From Blastococcus tunisiensis (GTDB taxonomy: Bacteria; Actinomycetota; Actinomycetes; Mycobacteriales; Geodermatophilaceae): a stretch of DNA of 63,851 nt. How positions within the stretch are numbered: the first letter of the stretch is position 1; the number at the start of each line of letters is the position of its first letter. A program made the position numbers and the translations under genes. Below the pieces are notes generated by a model. It was not told the origin of the DNA. It made no database searches and saw only the letters and a program-made list of their open reading frames with translations. Shown here in pieces: positions 7,717 to 16,328 of the stretch. The stretch is from the NCBI RefSeq assembly GCF_900112815.1, contig NZ_FOND01000015.1, positions 1-63,851 of the forward strand. Reading direction: 5' to 3'.

Positions 7717-8709
7717 TCAGTCCTCGGGAAGGAGCAGGACCTTGCCGATGTGCTCGCTGGCCTCCACGGTGCGGTGTGCCTCGGCGGCGCGGGACATCGG
7801 CAGGCGTCGGTCGACGATCGGGCGCACCACCCCGCGCTCGACGTCGGGCCACACGTCGTGGCGCACCGCCGCCACGATCTCGGCCTTGCCGCCCCGGCCC
7901 GTCGGGGGCCGCGAGCGCAGCGTCGTCGCATGCACGGAGGCCCGCTTGCCCAGCAGCTTCGCGATGTCCAGCTCGGCCTTCGTGCCGCCCTGCATGCCGA
8001 TGATGACCAGCCGGCCCCCGACGGCGAGCGCGTCGACGTTGCGGGCCAGGTACTTGCCGCCCATGTTGTCCAGGACGACGTCGACCCCGCGGCCGTCGGT
8101 GGCCTCGCGGACCTTCTCGACGAAGTCCTCGTCGCGGTAGTTGATGCCCACGTCGGCGCCCAGTTCGCGGCAGACGTCGAGCTTGGCCGCCGTCCCCGCC
8201 GTGGTGAGCACCTGCGCGCCGGCGCGGGCGGCCAACTGGATGGCCATCGTGCCGATGCCGCTGGACCCGCCGTGCACCAGGAAGCTCTCCCCCCGCCGCA
8301 GCCCGGCGAGCAGGAACACGTTGGACCACACCGTGCAGGTCACCTCGGGGAGGGCGGCGGCGGTGGCCAGCTCGACCCCCGAGGGCCGGGGGAGCAGCTG
8401 CCCGGCCGGGACGGCGACCCGTTCGGCGTAGCCGCCACCGGCCAGCAGCGCGCACACCTCGTCGCCGACCGACCAGCCGGTCACGCCCTCGCCGACCTCG
8501 CTGATCACCCCGCTGCACTCCAGGCCGAGGATCTCGCTGGCGCCCTTCGGTGGCGGGTAGAAGCCCTGCCGCTGGAGCAGGTCCGCCCGGTTCACCGCCG
8601 TCGCCGCGACGTCGACGAGCACCTCCCCGGGGCCGCACACCGGATCGGGCACCTCCGCCCAGGTGAGCACCTCGGGTCCGCCGGACTCGGTCACCGTCAC
8701 CGCACGCAT
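7717..8709 (-). CDS. NAD(P)H:quinone oxidoreductase (zinc-independent MDR)
   Basis: This 330-residue medium-chain dehydrogenase/reductase belongs to the quinone-oxidoreductase branch (QOR/PIG3 type). The N-terminal GroES-like domain has AVNRADLLQRQG. The cofactor domain has the Rossmann motif HGGSSGIGTMAIQLA near residues 145-160. The catalytic zinc ligands of alcohol dehydrogenases are missing, as expected for this branch. It reduces quinones or similar carbonyl compounds with NADPH. It is transcribed with bpa in the same direction, 47 bp upstream of it. Confidence 0.88.
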   Translation of the reverse strand: MRAVTVTESGGPEVLTWAEVPDPVCGPGEVLVDVAATAVNRADLLQRQGFYPPPKGASEILGLECSGVISEVGEGVTGWSVGDEVCALLAGGGYAERVAVPAGQLLPRPSGVELATAAALPEVTCTVWSNVFLLAGLRRGESFLVHGGSSGIGTMAIQLAARAGAQVLTTAGTAAKLDVCRELGADVGINYRDEDFVEKVREATDGRGVDVVLDNMGGKYLARNVDALAVGGRLVIIGMQGGTKAELDIAKLLGKRASVHATTLRSRPPTGRGGKAEIVAAVRHDVWPDVERGVVRPIVDRRLPMSRAAEAHRTVEASEHIGKVLLLPED

Positions 8710-8799
8710 GCCCCGACCCTAGGGCCCCGTGCCCGGTGCCGGGGCGGGTGAGCGGGGAGGAGGCGTCCCCCCGCCCGCCCCGCGCGGGGCTGTCCGGCG

Positions 8800-9468
8800 T
8801 CAGGCCCGGGCCGGCACCGGGGCGCCCGAGAGGGTGACGGTCGCGCCGATGTCTGCGGTCCCCGTGGCCAGCCCGGCCAGCGCCGCGCCCACCGCCCGCC
8901 GGGACACCTTCATGCCCTGCACGTCACCCGTCGTCGAGCGGGCGGCCGGCTCGTCGCCGTCGGTGAGGTAGACCGGCTGGACGATCGTCCAGTCCAGCCC
9001 GCTGTCGCGCACGACGCGTTCCTGCCGCTCGCTGTCCTGGATCTGCTGCCGGATCATCAGGGCGAAGACCACCCGGCTGGTCAGCGGGAGCAGGTCCCTG
9101 GTCGGCCCGACGCCGTAGGAGCTCTGCACGACCAGCCGGCGCACCCCGCCCTCGCGCATGGCTGCGGCCACCAGGGCCGTTCCGCGCGACCGGACGTCCA
9201 TCGGTGTGCCCGAGCTGCCGAGCAGCCGCACCTTGAGCGTGTTCTCGCTGATGCCCAGGGTCACGACGACGGCGTCCTGGTCGCCGACCGCGCGCTCGAC
9301 GTCCGCGGCGACCGTCGCGTCGCCGTCCACGGCCCGGACGCCGCTCCGCCCGCCGAACACCCTGCTCGCCCGCCGGGCGAACGCCGTCACCTCGTGCCCG
9401 TCCGCCAGCAGCGCCTCCACCGCCGCCGTCCCCGATCCGCCCGTCGCACCCACGACCAGTACCCGCAT
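8800..9468 (-). CDS. NAD(P)-binding (NmrA/atypical SDR) protein
   Basis: This 222-residue protein has an N-terminal Rossmann motif VGATGGSGTAAVEAL and the atypical-SDR pattern QSSYGVG instead of a canonical YxxxK catalytic site, as in NmrA/SDR_a5-like NAD(P)H-binding proteins. These act as reductases or redox sensors. ATG 9468 has a GGAGGGAG site upstream; a longer extension is not supported. It is divergent from an AraC regulator with 154 bp between the starts, which makes it a likely target of that regulator. The 90-bp region after its stop is GC-rich with short hairpins. Confidence 0.82.
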   Translation of the reverse strand: MRVLVVGATGGSGTAAVEALLADGHEVTAFARRASRVFGGRSGVRAVDGDATVAADVERAVGDQDAVVVTLGISENTLKVRLLGSSGTPMDVRSRGTALVAAAMREGGVRRLVVQSSYGVGPTRDLLPLTSRVVFALMIRQQIQDSERQERVVRDSGLDWTIVQPVYLTDGDEPAARSTTGDVQGMKVSRRAVGAALAGLATGTADIGATVTLSGAPVPARA

Positions 9469-9548
9469 GACCCGCTCCCTCCGGTGGTGCCGACCGGATC
9501 GATCGGCGTGCATCCACGATGGCGCGGACGGAGAGCAGGGAGAACGCC

Positions 9549-9560
9549 CCTGGATCCAGG
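9549..9560. promoter_or_regulatory. Palindrome in the divergent AraC promoter region
   Basis: CCTGGATCCAGG is a perfect 12-bp palindrome between the divergent reductase and AraC genes. A related half-site, ACCTGGA, follows near 9583. A binding site for the AraC regulator is plausible but inferred from position only. Confidence 0.3.
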
Positions 9561-9622
9561 TTCCATGACCGTTCGTCCAGCAGACCTGGACGTCCGATCG
9601 GTGGCGGGCCAGGCTGGGCCGC

Positions 9623-10594
9623 ATGGCAGGTCCCCAGCCGTGGTCCCCCGTCGACCCCCTCGGGGACGTGCTCGGCGACCTCCGGATCCGCGGGACGTTC
9701 TACTGCCGGGCCGAGGGCCGCGCGCCGTGGGGCGTGGAGATGCCGGCGCTGGCCGGGTGCATGAGCTTCCACGTGGTGACCGAGGGCAGCTGCCTGCTCG
9801 AGGTCGACGGGAACCTGCACGAGCTGCGGGCCGGGGATCTCGCGCTCGTGCCGCACGGGCGCGGTCACCTGCTGCGCAGCGACCCGGCCGCGCCAATCGC
9901 GGGCCGGGCCGATCTGCTGCCGCAGGACTACCTCGGCGAGCACTACTCGGTGCTGCGGGTCGACGGCGGCGGGGCGCCGTCCCGGCTGATCTGCGGGGTG
10001 GTCGAACCGGAGCGGCCCGGGGCGGTCCACCTGCTCGACCTGCTGCCCCCGGTGCTGCTGATCGAGTCCGGTGACGCGCGGGCCGGCTGGCTGTCGGTGC
10101 TGCTGGGCATGATCGCCGACGAGGTGCGCGAGGACCGCCCCGGCGCGGAGGCGGTGGTGACCCGGCTCGCCGACGTCATCGTCGTCCAGGCCATCCGCGG
10201 CTGGCTGGACACCGGGGGCAGCAGCCCCGGCTGGCTGCGCGCCCTCCGCGACCCCCAGCTGGGGCGGGCGGTGACGGCGGTGCACCGGGAACCGGGCGCG
10301 CCGTGGACGCTGGACCGGCTGGCCCGCGAGACCCGGATGTCGCGTTCGGCGTTCGCCGCCCGGTTCACCGAGCTCGCCGGGGAGCCCGCGCTGCGCTACG
10401 TGACCCGGTGGCGGATGCACCTGGCCACTGCCGCGCTCGGCCGCGGAGCCCGCGTCAACGAGCTGGCCCGGACGCTGGGCTACGAGTCGGAGGCCGCGTT
10501 CTCCCGGGCCTACAAGCGGGTGGTCGGCGTCCCGCCCGTGTCGGTGCGGGCCGGCGCGGGGCAGCCCGGGCGGTCGGGTCCGCCCACGCGGTGA
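9623..10594 (+). CDS. AraC-family regulator with cupin sensor domain
   Basis: This 323-residue regulator has an N-terminal cupin sensor (FHVVTEGSCLLEVDGNLHEL, about residues 50-70) of the cupin_6/AraC_binding type. The C-terminal pair of helix-turn-helices includes LDRLARETRMSRSAFAARF and the signature NELARTLGYESEAAFSRAYK. Such regulators usually activate the divergent or adjacent reductase/oxidase gene, here the NAD(P)-binding protein at 8800-9468. The ligand is unknown. A strong hairpin follows the gene. Confidence 0.9.
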   Translation: MAGPQPWSPVDPLGDVLGDLRIRGTFYCRAEGRAPWGVEMPALAGCMSFHVVTEGSCLLEVDGNLHELRAGDLALVPHGRGHLLRSDPAAPIAGRADLLPQDYLGEHYSVLRVDGGGAPSRLICGVVEPERPGAVHLLDLLPPVLLIESGDARAGWLSVLLGMIADEVREDRPGAEAVVTRLADVIVVQAIRGWLDTGGSSPGWLRALRDPQLGRAVTAVHREPGAPWTLDRLARETRMSRSAFAARFTELAGEPALRYVTRWRMHLATAALGRGARVNELARTLGYESEAAFSRAYKRVVGVPPVSVRAGAGQPGRSGPPTR

Positions 10595-10637
10595 CCGGCC
10601 GGGCAGGCCGCTCGCCCCGCGCCCGGCGGCCGCCGGT

Positions 10638-10711
10638 CCGGACGTGCGACGGCGCCGCGCCCCCCGGACGTGCGACGGCGCCGCGCCCCTGGGAGGGGAC
10701 GCGGCGCCGTC
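10638..10711. terminator. Bidirectional terminator with duplicated arm
   Basis: A stem of 16 pairs (GACGGCGCCGCGCCCC at 10674-10689 against 10695-10711, one bulged A, loop TGGGA) separates the convergent AraC and acyl-CoA ligase genes. The left arm is preceded by a direct duplicate of itself: a 26-bp unit starting CCGGACGTGCGACGGCGCCG at 10638 and again at 10664. The spare arm could form an alternative stem. Confidence 0.7.
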
Positions 10712-10720
10712 GTCAGACGC

Positions 10721-12313
10721 TCAGCGGGCCTTGAGGTCCTTGCGCAGGATCTTGCCGGCGGCCGACTTCGGCACCGCGTCGATGAACTCGACGAAGCGCA
10801 CCTTCTTGTGCGGGGCGACCTTGACGGCCATGTACTCCATGACCGCCTCCTCCGTCAGCTCCGACCCGGGCGCGCGGACGACGAACGCCTTGGGCAGCTC
10901 CTCGCCGCTCTCCTTGTCCGGGACGCCGATCACCGCGGCGTCGGCGATCTCGTCGTGGCCGATCAGCACGGCCTCGAGCTCGGCCGGCGCCACCTGGTAG
11001 CCCTTGTACTTGATGAGCTCCTTGACGCGGTCGACGACGGTGTAGGCGCCGGTCTCGTCCACGATCGCGACGTCCCCGGTGTGCAGCCAGCCGTCGTCGT
11101 CCAGGGTGTGCGCGGTGGCCTCGGCGTTGTTGAGGTAGCCCTTCATCACCTGGGGGCCGCGGACCCACAGCTCACCGCGCTCGCCGGCTGCGGCGTCCTG
11201 GCCCGTTCCCGGGTCGATCAGCCGGCACTCGGTGTTGGGGAGGGCGTAGCCCACAGACCCCTTGGGCGGCTGACCGGCGCCGGGCGGCTCGCAGCCGATG
11301 TCGGGGGTGGTGTGCGAGACCGGCGAGAGCTCGGTCATGCCGTACCCCTGGGCCACGGAGACGCCGGTGTCGGCGCCCTTGCGGAGCCGGTTCTGGGCGG
11401 CCAGCGCCAGCTGCTCGTCCAGCGGGGCGGCGCCGGAGAGGATGGAGGTCAGCGACGACAGGTCGTACTCGTCGACCAGCGGGTGCTTGGCCATGGCCAG
11501 CAGGATCGGCGGCGCCACGAACGCCCGGGTGATCTTCTGGTCCTGGATGGTGCGCAGGAAGTCCTCGAGGTCGAACCGGGGCAGGGTCACCACCGCGCCG
11601 CCCCAGGCCAGGCCCTGGTTCATGAGCACGGTCAGGCCGTAGATGTGGAAGAACGGCAGGACGGCGATGATCCGCTCGTCCGGGCCGAAGTCGATCAGCG
11701 GCCGGCACTGCGCCACGTTCGCCACCAGGTTGCGGTGGGTGAGCATGACGCCCTTGGGCAGGCCGGTCGTGCCGCTGGAGTACGGCAGCGTGACCAGGTC
11801 GTTGGCGGGGTCGATGTCCACCTGGACGCTCGGGGCGTCTTCGCCGAGCAGGTCGAACAGGTTGGCGTGCCCCTCGGCGCCGTCGAGGACGACGATCTCG
11901 TCGACCGGCGACTTCTCGGCCGCGGCCTTCGCGCGGTCCAGGAACAGCGAGATGGTGATCAGGACCTTGGCGCCGGAGTCCTTCAGCTGGAAGGCGATCT
12001 CGTCGGGCGTGTAGAGGGAGTTGATCGGGCTCATCACGCAGCCGGCGGCGGCGATGCCGTGGAAGACCACCGGGAACCACGGGGTGTTCGGGCAGAACAC
12101 GGCGACGACGTCGTCCTTGCGCAGCCCGCGCGCGTGCAGGTTGGCGGCGACCCGGTCGACGTAGGCGGCCAGCTGACCGTGGGTGATCACGTCGCCCTTG
12201 AGGCCGTCGATCAGGGCGGGGGCGTCGGGACGCTCCTTGCCGGCCGCCAGGACGAACTCGGGCACCGACAGGTTCGGGATCTCGACGTCGGGATACGGGC
12301 TGGCCAGGGCCAC
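10721..12313 (-). CDS. Acyl-CoA ligase (4-coumarate/fatty acid--CoA ligase type)
   Basis: This 530-residue ANL-superfamily enzyme activates a carboxylic acid to an acyl-adenylate and then a CoA thioester. The AMP-binding motif YSSGTTGLPKGVMLTHRN is clear near residue 178. YGMTELSP, GWLHTGDVA and the C-terminal lysine motif PKSAAGKILRKDL complete the family pattern. It resembles actinobacterial 4CL-like ligases, which may act on aryl or medium-chain acids. A downstream-coded PaaI thioesterase and VOC protein lie upstream on the same strand. The exact acid is not predictable. Confidence 0.92.
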   Translation of the reverse strand: MALASPYPDVEIPNLSVPEFVLAAGKERPDAPALIDGLKGDVITHGQLAAYVDRVAANLHARGLRKDDVVAVFCPNTPWFPVVFHGIAAAGCVMSPINSLYTPDEIAFQLKDSGAKVLITISLFLDRAKAAAEKSPVDEIVVLDGAEGHANLFDLLGEDAPSVQVDIDPANDLVTLPYSSGTTGLPKGVMLTHRNLVANVAQCRPLIDFGPDERIIAVLPFFHIYGLTVLMNQGLAWGGAVVTLPRFDLEDFLRTIQDQKITRAFVAPPILLAMAKHPLVDEYDLSSLTSILSGAAPLDEQLALAAQNRLRKGADTGVSVAQGYGMTELSPVSHTTPDIGCEPPGAGQPPKGSVGYALPNTECRLIDPGTGQDAAAGERGELWVRGPQVMKGYLNNAEATAHTLDDDGWLHTGDVAIVDETGAYTVVDRVKELIKYKGYQVAPAELEAVLIGHDEIADAAVIGVPDKESGEELPKAFVVRAPGSELTEEAVMEYMAVKVAPHKKVRFVEFIDAVPKSAAGKILRKDLKAR

Positions 12314-12401
12314 GGTGCTCCTCCTCAGTGCTGGTGTGGCGCCAGTCTCACACCTGGGGTGTCCGGCGCCACAAGGGGGTTACCCGCCAGTTCGTGCCGG
12401 G

Positions 12402-12827
12402 TCACCGCGGCCAGAGGACCGACTGCGTGCAGCGGAACAGCGCGATCGTCTTCCCGGACTCCGCGTTCGTCACCACGGCGTCCCAGACCTGCGTCGTCCG
12501 CCCGGCGTGCACGTTCGTGGCGGTGCACGTGATCCGCCCCTCGCGGGCGGTGCTCAGGTGGTTGCTCTTCAGTTCCAGCGTGGTGAAGCCGCTGGAGCCC
12601 TCGGGCAGCAGCGCGCGGGTGGGCAGCCCGCAGCTGGTGTCGGCGAGCGTGACGACGGTGCCGGCGTGCAGGTAGCCGTTGGGCGCCAGCAGCTCCGGGC
12701 GGACGTCGAGGTGGCTGGTCAGCCGCCCGCGCTCGTGGGTGTCGATGACGATGCCCAGCAGCCCGGGCAGCGTGCCGGGGAGGAGGGCGTTGAGCTCGTC
12801 GGCGGTGAGGAACCCGGTGGCGGCCAT
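12402..12827 (-). CDS. PaaI-type hotdog thioesterase
   Basis: This 141-residue single-hotdog protein belongs to the PaaI/YbgC-like thioesterases that hydrolyse acyl-CoA esters. The motif NGYLHAGTVVTLADTSCG (around residue 52) contains the conserved Asn, His, Gly and catalytic Asp-region residues. ATG 12827 was preferred over a TTG nine bases upstream. The gene is upstream of the acyl-CoA ligase on the same strand, suggesting it hydrolyses the same type of CoA ester. The 12828-12924 gap shows GC-rich repeats of GGTCCTCC but no gene. Confidence 0.85.
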   Translation of the reverse strand: MAATGFLTADELNALLPGTLPGLLGIVIDTHERGRLTSHLDVRPELLAPNGYLHAGTVVTLADTSCGLPTRALLPEGSSGFTTLELKSNHLSTAREGRITCTATNVHAGRTTQVWDAVVTNAESGKTIALFRCTQSVLWPR

Positions 12828-12924
12828 GCCCGGCAACCTAGCGACCGGTCCTCCCCACCCTGCGGCGGTCCTCCACGCGGTGTGCGCCGCGGACGACGAC
12901 CGCCTGGCGAGGACGACGACGGCG

Positions 12925-13308
12925 TCAGCCGCGGGCGGTCTCCCAGAGACCCATGACGTTGCCCTCGGGATCGGTGAAGTAGGCCGCGAAGCCCATGTCG
13001 CCGACCGGTGTGCGGCCGACCACGGTGGAGCCGCCGAGTTCGCCTATCCGGGCCAGCGAGTCGTCGATGCTGTCCACGTCGACGACGACCACCGGCCCGC
13101 TGTGCGCCGCATCCGTGCGCGAGAGCAGGCCGCCGTTGATGAAGCCGGCCTCGGTCGGCCCGTTGTCGTCGCTGGGGCCGGACATCACGATCGTGTAGCC
13201 CATCCCCGGCATCTCCATGGTCTGCCAGCCGAAGGCCTCCGCGTAGAAGCTCCGTGCCCGGTCACCGTCGTCGAACGGGACCTCGAAGTGCACGACCCGA
13301 CCGCTCAT
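12925..13308 (-). CDS. VOC (glyoxalase/bleomycin-resistance fold) protein
   Basis: This 127-residue protein is a vicinal-oxygen-chelate fold protein with two beta-alpha-beta-beta-beta modules: VHFEVPFDDGDRARSFYAEA at the start and FTDPEGNVMGLWE at the end. Many actinobacterial members of this size are uncharacterised metal-dependent enzymes or binding proteins. The metal ligands His7-Glu9 and the final Glu are present. It stands alone, with the DHPS-like gene 110 bp upstream on the same strand. The function is unknown beyond the fold. Confidence 0.85.
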   Translation of the reverse strand: MSGRVVHFEVPFDDGDRARSFYAEAFGWQTMEMPGMGYTIVMSGPSDDNGPTEAGFINGGLLSRTDAAHSGPVVVVDVDSIDDSLARIGELGGSTVVGRTPVGDMGFAAYFTDPEGNVMGLWETARG

Positions 13309-13417
13309 GACGCCACCTCCGCGACCGTCCTGGCTCTGACGCGGCGGACGCTAGACCCGGCGCGAGAGGGCCGCCAGGGCTTCCGGCCCCGTTCCGGAAC
13401 GCCCGCCGGGTGCCGTC

Positions 13418-14278
13418 CTAGGCGAGGCCGCGGACGGTGCGGACCGGCGGGCGGGTGCCGCGGATCGAGGCGACCATGTCCAGCGTCTGCCGGGTGGGGG
13501 CGACGTCGTGCGCGCGGAACACCCGGGCACCCAGCCACGCGCTGACGGCGGTCGCGGCCAGGGTGCCGGTGAGCCGCTCCCCGAGCGGGACGCCGAGGGT
13601 CTCACCGACGAAGTCCTTGTTCGACAGGGCCACCAGCACCGGCCAGCCCGTCGCGACCAGCTCGTCCAGGCGCCGGGTGGCCTCCAGCGAGTGCCGGGTG
13701 TTCTTGCCGAAGTCGTGCCCGGGGTCGATCAGCACGCGGTCGCGGTCCACCCCCGCCGCGACGGCGGCCTCGGCCAGCGCCGTCGTCCGCCCGGCGATGT
13801 CGGCGACGACGTCGTCGTAGGCCACCCGGTGCGGGCGGGTGCGCGGCGGCAGCCCGCCGGCGTGCGTGCAGACGATCCCGGCGCCCGCCGCGGCGGCGAC
13901 CTCCGCCAGGTCCGGGTCCACGCCGCCCCAGGCGTCGTTGACCACGTCGGCGCCGGCGGCGAGCACTTCCGTCGCCACCTCTGCCCGCCAGGTGTCGATG
14001 GAGATCGGCAGCGTCGGGTGCGCGGCGCGGATCGCGGCGACCAGGTCGACGGTGCGGCGGATCTCCTCGGCGGGGGAGACCTCCTCGCCCGGGGCCGCCT
14101 TCACCCCGCCGACGTCCACCATGTCCGCCCCGTCGGCGACCACGCGGTCCACCCGCTCCAGGGCCGAGGCCATGGCGTAGGTGGCGCCGCGGTCGTAGAA
14201 CGAGTCGGGTGTCCGGTTCACGATCGCCATCAGCACGAACGCGCCGTCGGGGACGTCCAGCGCACCGATCCGGAGCAA
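13418..14278 (-). CDS. folP2: Dihydropteroate synthase homologue (FolP2-like)
   Basis: This 286-residue TIM barrel resembles dihydropteroate synthase. It has MAIVNRTPDSFYDRGATY near the N-terminus, DMVDVGGVKAAPGEEVS, SIDTWRAEVA, and LIDPGHDFGKNTRHSLE. The variant SFYDRG in place of the usual SFSDGG loop is typical of the actinobacterial FolP2 group, whose mycobacterial member is reported to lack DHPS activity. No other folate gene is adjacent, unlike the folE-folP-folB-folK operons, which supports a non-classical role. The assignment to FolP2 rests on motif reading. Confidence 0.8.
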   Translation of the reverse strand: MLRIGALDVPDGAFVLMAIVNRTPDSFYDRGATYAMASALERVDRVVADGADMVDVGGVKAAPGEEVSPAEEIRRTVDLVAAIRAAHPTLPISIDTWRAEVATEVLAAGADVVNDAWGGVDPDLAEVAAAAGAGIVCTHAGGLPPRTRPHRVAYDDVVADIAGRTTALAEAAVAAGVDRDRVLIDPGHDFGKNTRHSLEATRRLDELVATGWPVLVALSNKDFVGETLGVPLGERLTGTLAATAVSAWLGARVFRAHDVAPTRQTLDMVASIRGTRPPVRTVRGLA

Positions 14279-14355
14279 CCCGTCCCCTCCTCGCCGTCGC
14301 CGATGTGGTGGAGTCAGCCAACCAGAACTCGCGGGGATCGAAGGAGAGGGGCCAC

Positions 14356-14817
14356 ATGGCGCACACCACCGTCGACGGCGTCGAGGGCGTGCAGAGCCTG
14401 GTCGGGCAGCACCTGGGCCACAGCGACTGGGTGGAGATCACCCAGGAGCAGGTGGACCGCTTCGCCGACGCCACCGGCGACCACCAGTGGATCCACGTGG
14501 ACCCGGAGCGGGCGGCGCGGGAGAGCCCGTTCGGCGGCCCGATCGCGCACGGCTACCTGACCCTGTCGCTGATCCCGTCGCTGGTGCCGCAGATCATCGA
14601 GATCACCGGCTTCCGGATGGGCGTCAACTACGGCACCGAGAAGGTGCGCTTCCCGTCCCCGGTGCCCGTCGGGGCCCGCGTGCGCGCCGGCGCCACCCTG
14701 GAGGCCGCGACGCCGTTCGAGGGCGGGATCGCCATGAACCTCGGCGTCACCATGGAGATCGAGGGCGGTACCAAGCCGGCGATGGTCGCCACGGTGGTCT
14801 ACCGCCGCTACCTGTGA
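14356..14817 (+). CDS. MaoC-like (R)-enoyl-CoA hydratase
   Basis: This 153-residue single-hotdog MaoC/NodN-type dehydratase hydrates enoyl-CoA to (R)-3-hydroxyacyl-CoA. The hydratase 2 motif is seen as FADATGDHQWIHVDPERA followed by FGGPIAHGYLTLSL (catalytic Asp and His). AAGGAGAGG precedes the ATG at ideal spacing. A close paralogue lies at 63239-63706 and shares ATGDHQWIHVD and GGPIAHGYLTLSL. The gene ends next to the solo hairpin repeat at 14826. Confidence 0.9.
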   Translation: MAHTTVDGVEGVQSLVGQHLGHSDWVEITQEQVDRFADATGDHQWIHVDPERAARESPFGGPIAHGYLTLSLIPSLVPQIIEITGFRMGVNYGTEKVRFPSPVPVGARVRAGATLEAATPFEGGIAMNLGVTMEIEGGTKPAMVATVVYRRYL

Positions 14818-14825
14818 CGCCGTCG

Positions 14826-14907
14826 ATGATCAGCTGACCTGATCATGCAGCGTCCTCCCTCACCGCAGAACGTGAGGGAGGACGCTCGATGATCAGGGTC
14901 CCTGATC
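14826..14907. repeat. Hairpin repeat family 1, solo copy C
   Basis: This copy is symmetrical: an imperfect palindrome (14826-14846), a perfect 14-bp stem (GCGTCCTCCCTCAC at 14850-14863 with 14872-14885, 8-nt loop), and a second palindrome GATCAGGGTCCCTGATC (14891-14907). Copies A and B each carry one palindrome and one hairpin; joining them through the hairpin would give this form. It lies between convergent genes and may act as a bidirectional terminator. Confidence 0.85.
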
Positions 14908-14929
14908 GTGGCCCGGGCCGGGCGGGGGC

Positions 14930-16186
14930 TCAGTCCACCAGGGCCTGGTTGACCAGCTGCCGCAGGTGGTTGCGGATCGGCAGCGTGCTCGACGGCAGCA
15001 GCTGCGTGTAGAAGGTCACCGTGACGTCCTCGACCGGGTCGACGTAGAACGCCGTGGACGCCGCCCCGCCCCAGCTGTAGTCGCCCGCGCTGGACACCAC
15101 GCCGTACCGGGCCGGGTCGATGATCATCGAGAACCCCAGCCCGAAGCCCACCCCGCGCAACGGCGTCTCGGCGAACAGTGGCCGGCCGAACGTCTCCAGG
15201 TCGGCGTTGCCGGGCAGGTGGTTGCGGACCATGTGCGCGATGGTCCGCGGGCCGAGCAGCCGGCCGCCGTCGTAGGAGCCCCCGCGGCGCAGCAGCTCGA
15301 CGAACCGCAGGTAGTCCCCGGCGGTGGACACCAGCCCGCCGCCGCCGGACTGGAACGCCGGCGTGCTGCGGGCCCCGGCGTCGAAGGCGGCGTTGAACGT
15401 CATCCCGGTCGCCGCGCCCCCGGGCTGCCCGGGCGCCGCCAGGTACAGCTTGGCCAGGGACTCCTGGTCGTCGTCGGGACGCAGCCCGAAGGACGTGTCC
15501 CGCATGCCCAGCGGGGCGAAGATGCGCTGCTCGAAGAACTCGCCGAGGGTCTGCCCGGAGAGCACCTCCACGAGCCGGCCGAGGACGTCGGTGGAGACGC
15601 CGTAGTTCCACTCGCTGCCCGGCTGGAAGACCAGCGGGACCGACGCCCACTGCCGCACCAGCTCGGCGGAGTCGGCGCCGGGCGGGGTGCCCCACTCGTG
15701 CCCCATCGCCCGGTACATCGCGTCCACGGGGTGGGCGTGGTGGAAGCCGTAGGTCAGCCCGGAGGTGTGCGTGAGCAGGTGCCACACCCGGATCGGCTCG
15801 ACCTGCGGGGCGGTGACCGGCTTCATCGTCGACCCGGCCACGTAGACCCGCGTGTCGGCGAACTCCGGCAGCCACTTCGCGATCGGGTCCGACAGCTCGA
15901 AGGCGCCCTCCTCGTACAGCATCATCGCCGCGACCGAGGTGACCGGCTTGGTCATGGAGAAGATCCGCCAGCGGGTGTCCTCCTCCACCGGCAGCCCCTG
16001 CTCGACGTCGCGCAGCCCCTGCCGGCCGACGTGCACGAGGGCGCCGCGCCGGGCGACGGTGACCAGGAAGCCGGGCAGCTGCCCGTCGTCCACCCACCGG
16101 GCCAGCCTGCGGTCGATCCGGGCCAGCCGGGCGGGATCGAAGCCCACCTCGGCCGGGTCGGTGCTGACGGTCAGATCACTGCCCAC
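14930..16186 (-). CDS. Beta-lactamase-family serine hydrolase
   Basis: This 418-residue class C beta-lactamase/esterase-type protein has the catalytic SxxK motif as SMTK near residue 79 and the second-motif tyrosine in WNYGVSTDVLGRLVEVLSG. Proteins of this kind include esterases, D-aminopeptidases and carboxypeptidase-like enzymes as well as beta-lactamases. No signal peptide is seen, so a cytoplasmic esterase is more likely than a drug-resistance enzyme. GTG 16186 was chosen because GGAGG lies upstream; an extension to 16273 is rich in Cys/Gly/Arg and looks non-coding. Confidence 0.85.
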   Translation of the reverse strand: MGSDLTVSTDPAEVGFDPARLARIDRRLARWVDDGQLPGFLVTVARRGALVHVGRQGLRDVEQGLPVEEDTRWRIFSMTKPVTSVAAMMLYEEGAFELSDPIAKWLPEFADTRVYVAGSTMKPVTAPQVEPIRVWHLLTHTSGLTYGFHHAHPVDAMYRAMGHEWGTPPGADSAELVRQWASVPLVFQPGSEWNYGVSTDVLGRLVEVLSGQTLGEFFEQRIFAPLGMRDTSFGLRPDDDQESLAKLYLAAPGQPGGAATGMTFNAAFDAGARSTPAFQSGGGGLVSTAGDYLRFVELLRRGGSYDGGRLLGPRTIAHMVRNHLPGNADLETFGRPLFAETPLRGVGFGLGFSMIIDPARYGVVSSAGDYSWGGAASTAFYVDPVEDVTVTFYTQLLPSSTLPIRNHLRQLVNQALVD

Positions 16187-16328
16187 GGTGCCTCCAGTCC
16201 CCACGACGCCGTCCGCCGCCGGACGGCACCTGCACCCGCATCCTGACCCACGACGCTGTGGGCCGGACCACACGGGTCAGGCAGCCGCCCGGCGGCGGGA
16301 CGCGGCCCCCTTGGAGGGGCCCGCCGTC

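Noticed and set aside
8710-8799. Possible small gene in the gap after the quinone oxidoreductase start
   Set aside because: The stretch is nearly all G and C with short hairpins and no ribosome site followed by a plausible reading frame.
14930-16186. Antibiotic-resistance beta-lactamase
   Set aside because: SxxK is present, but no signal peptide and no clear KTG context were seen; esterase-type family members are more likely.
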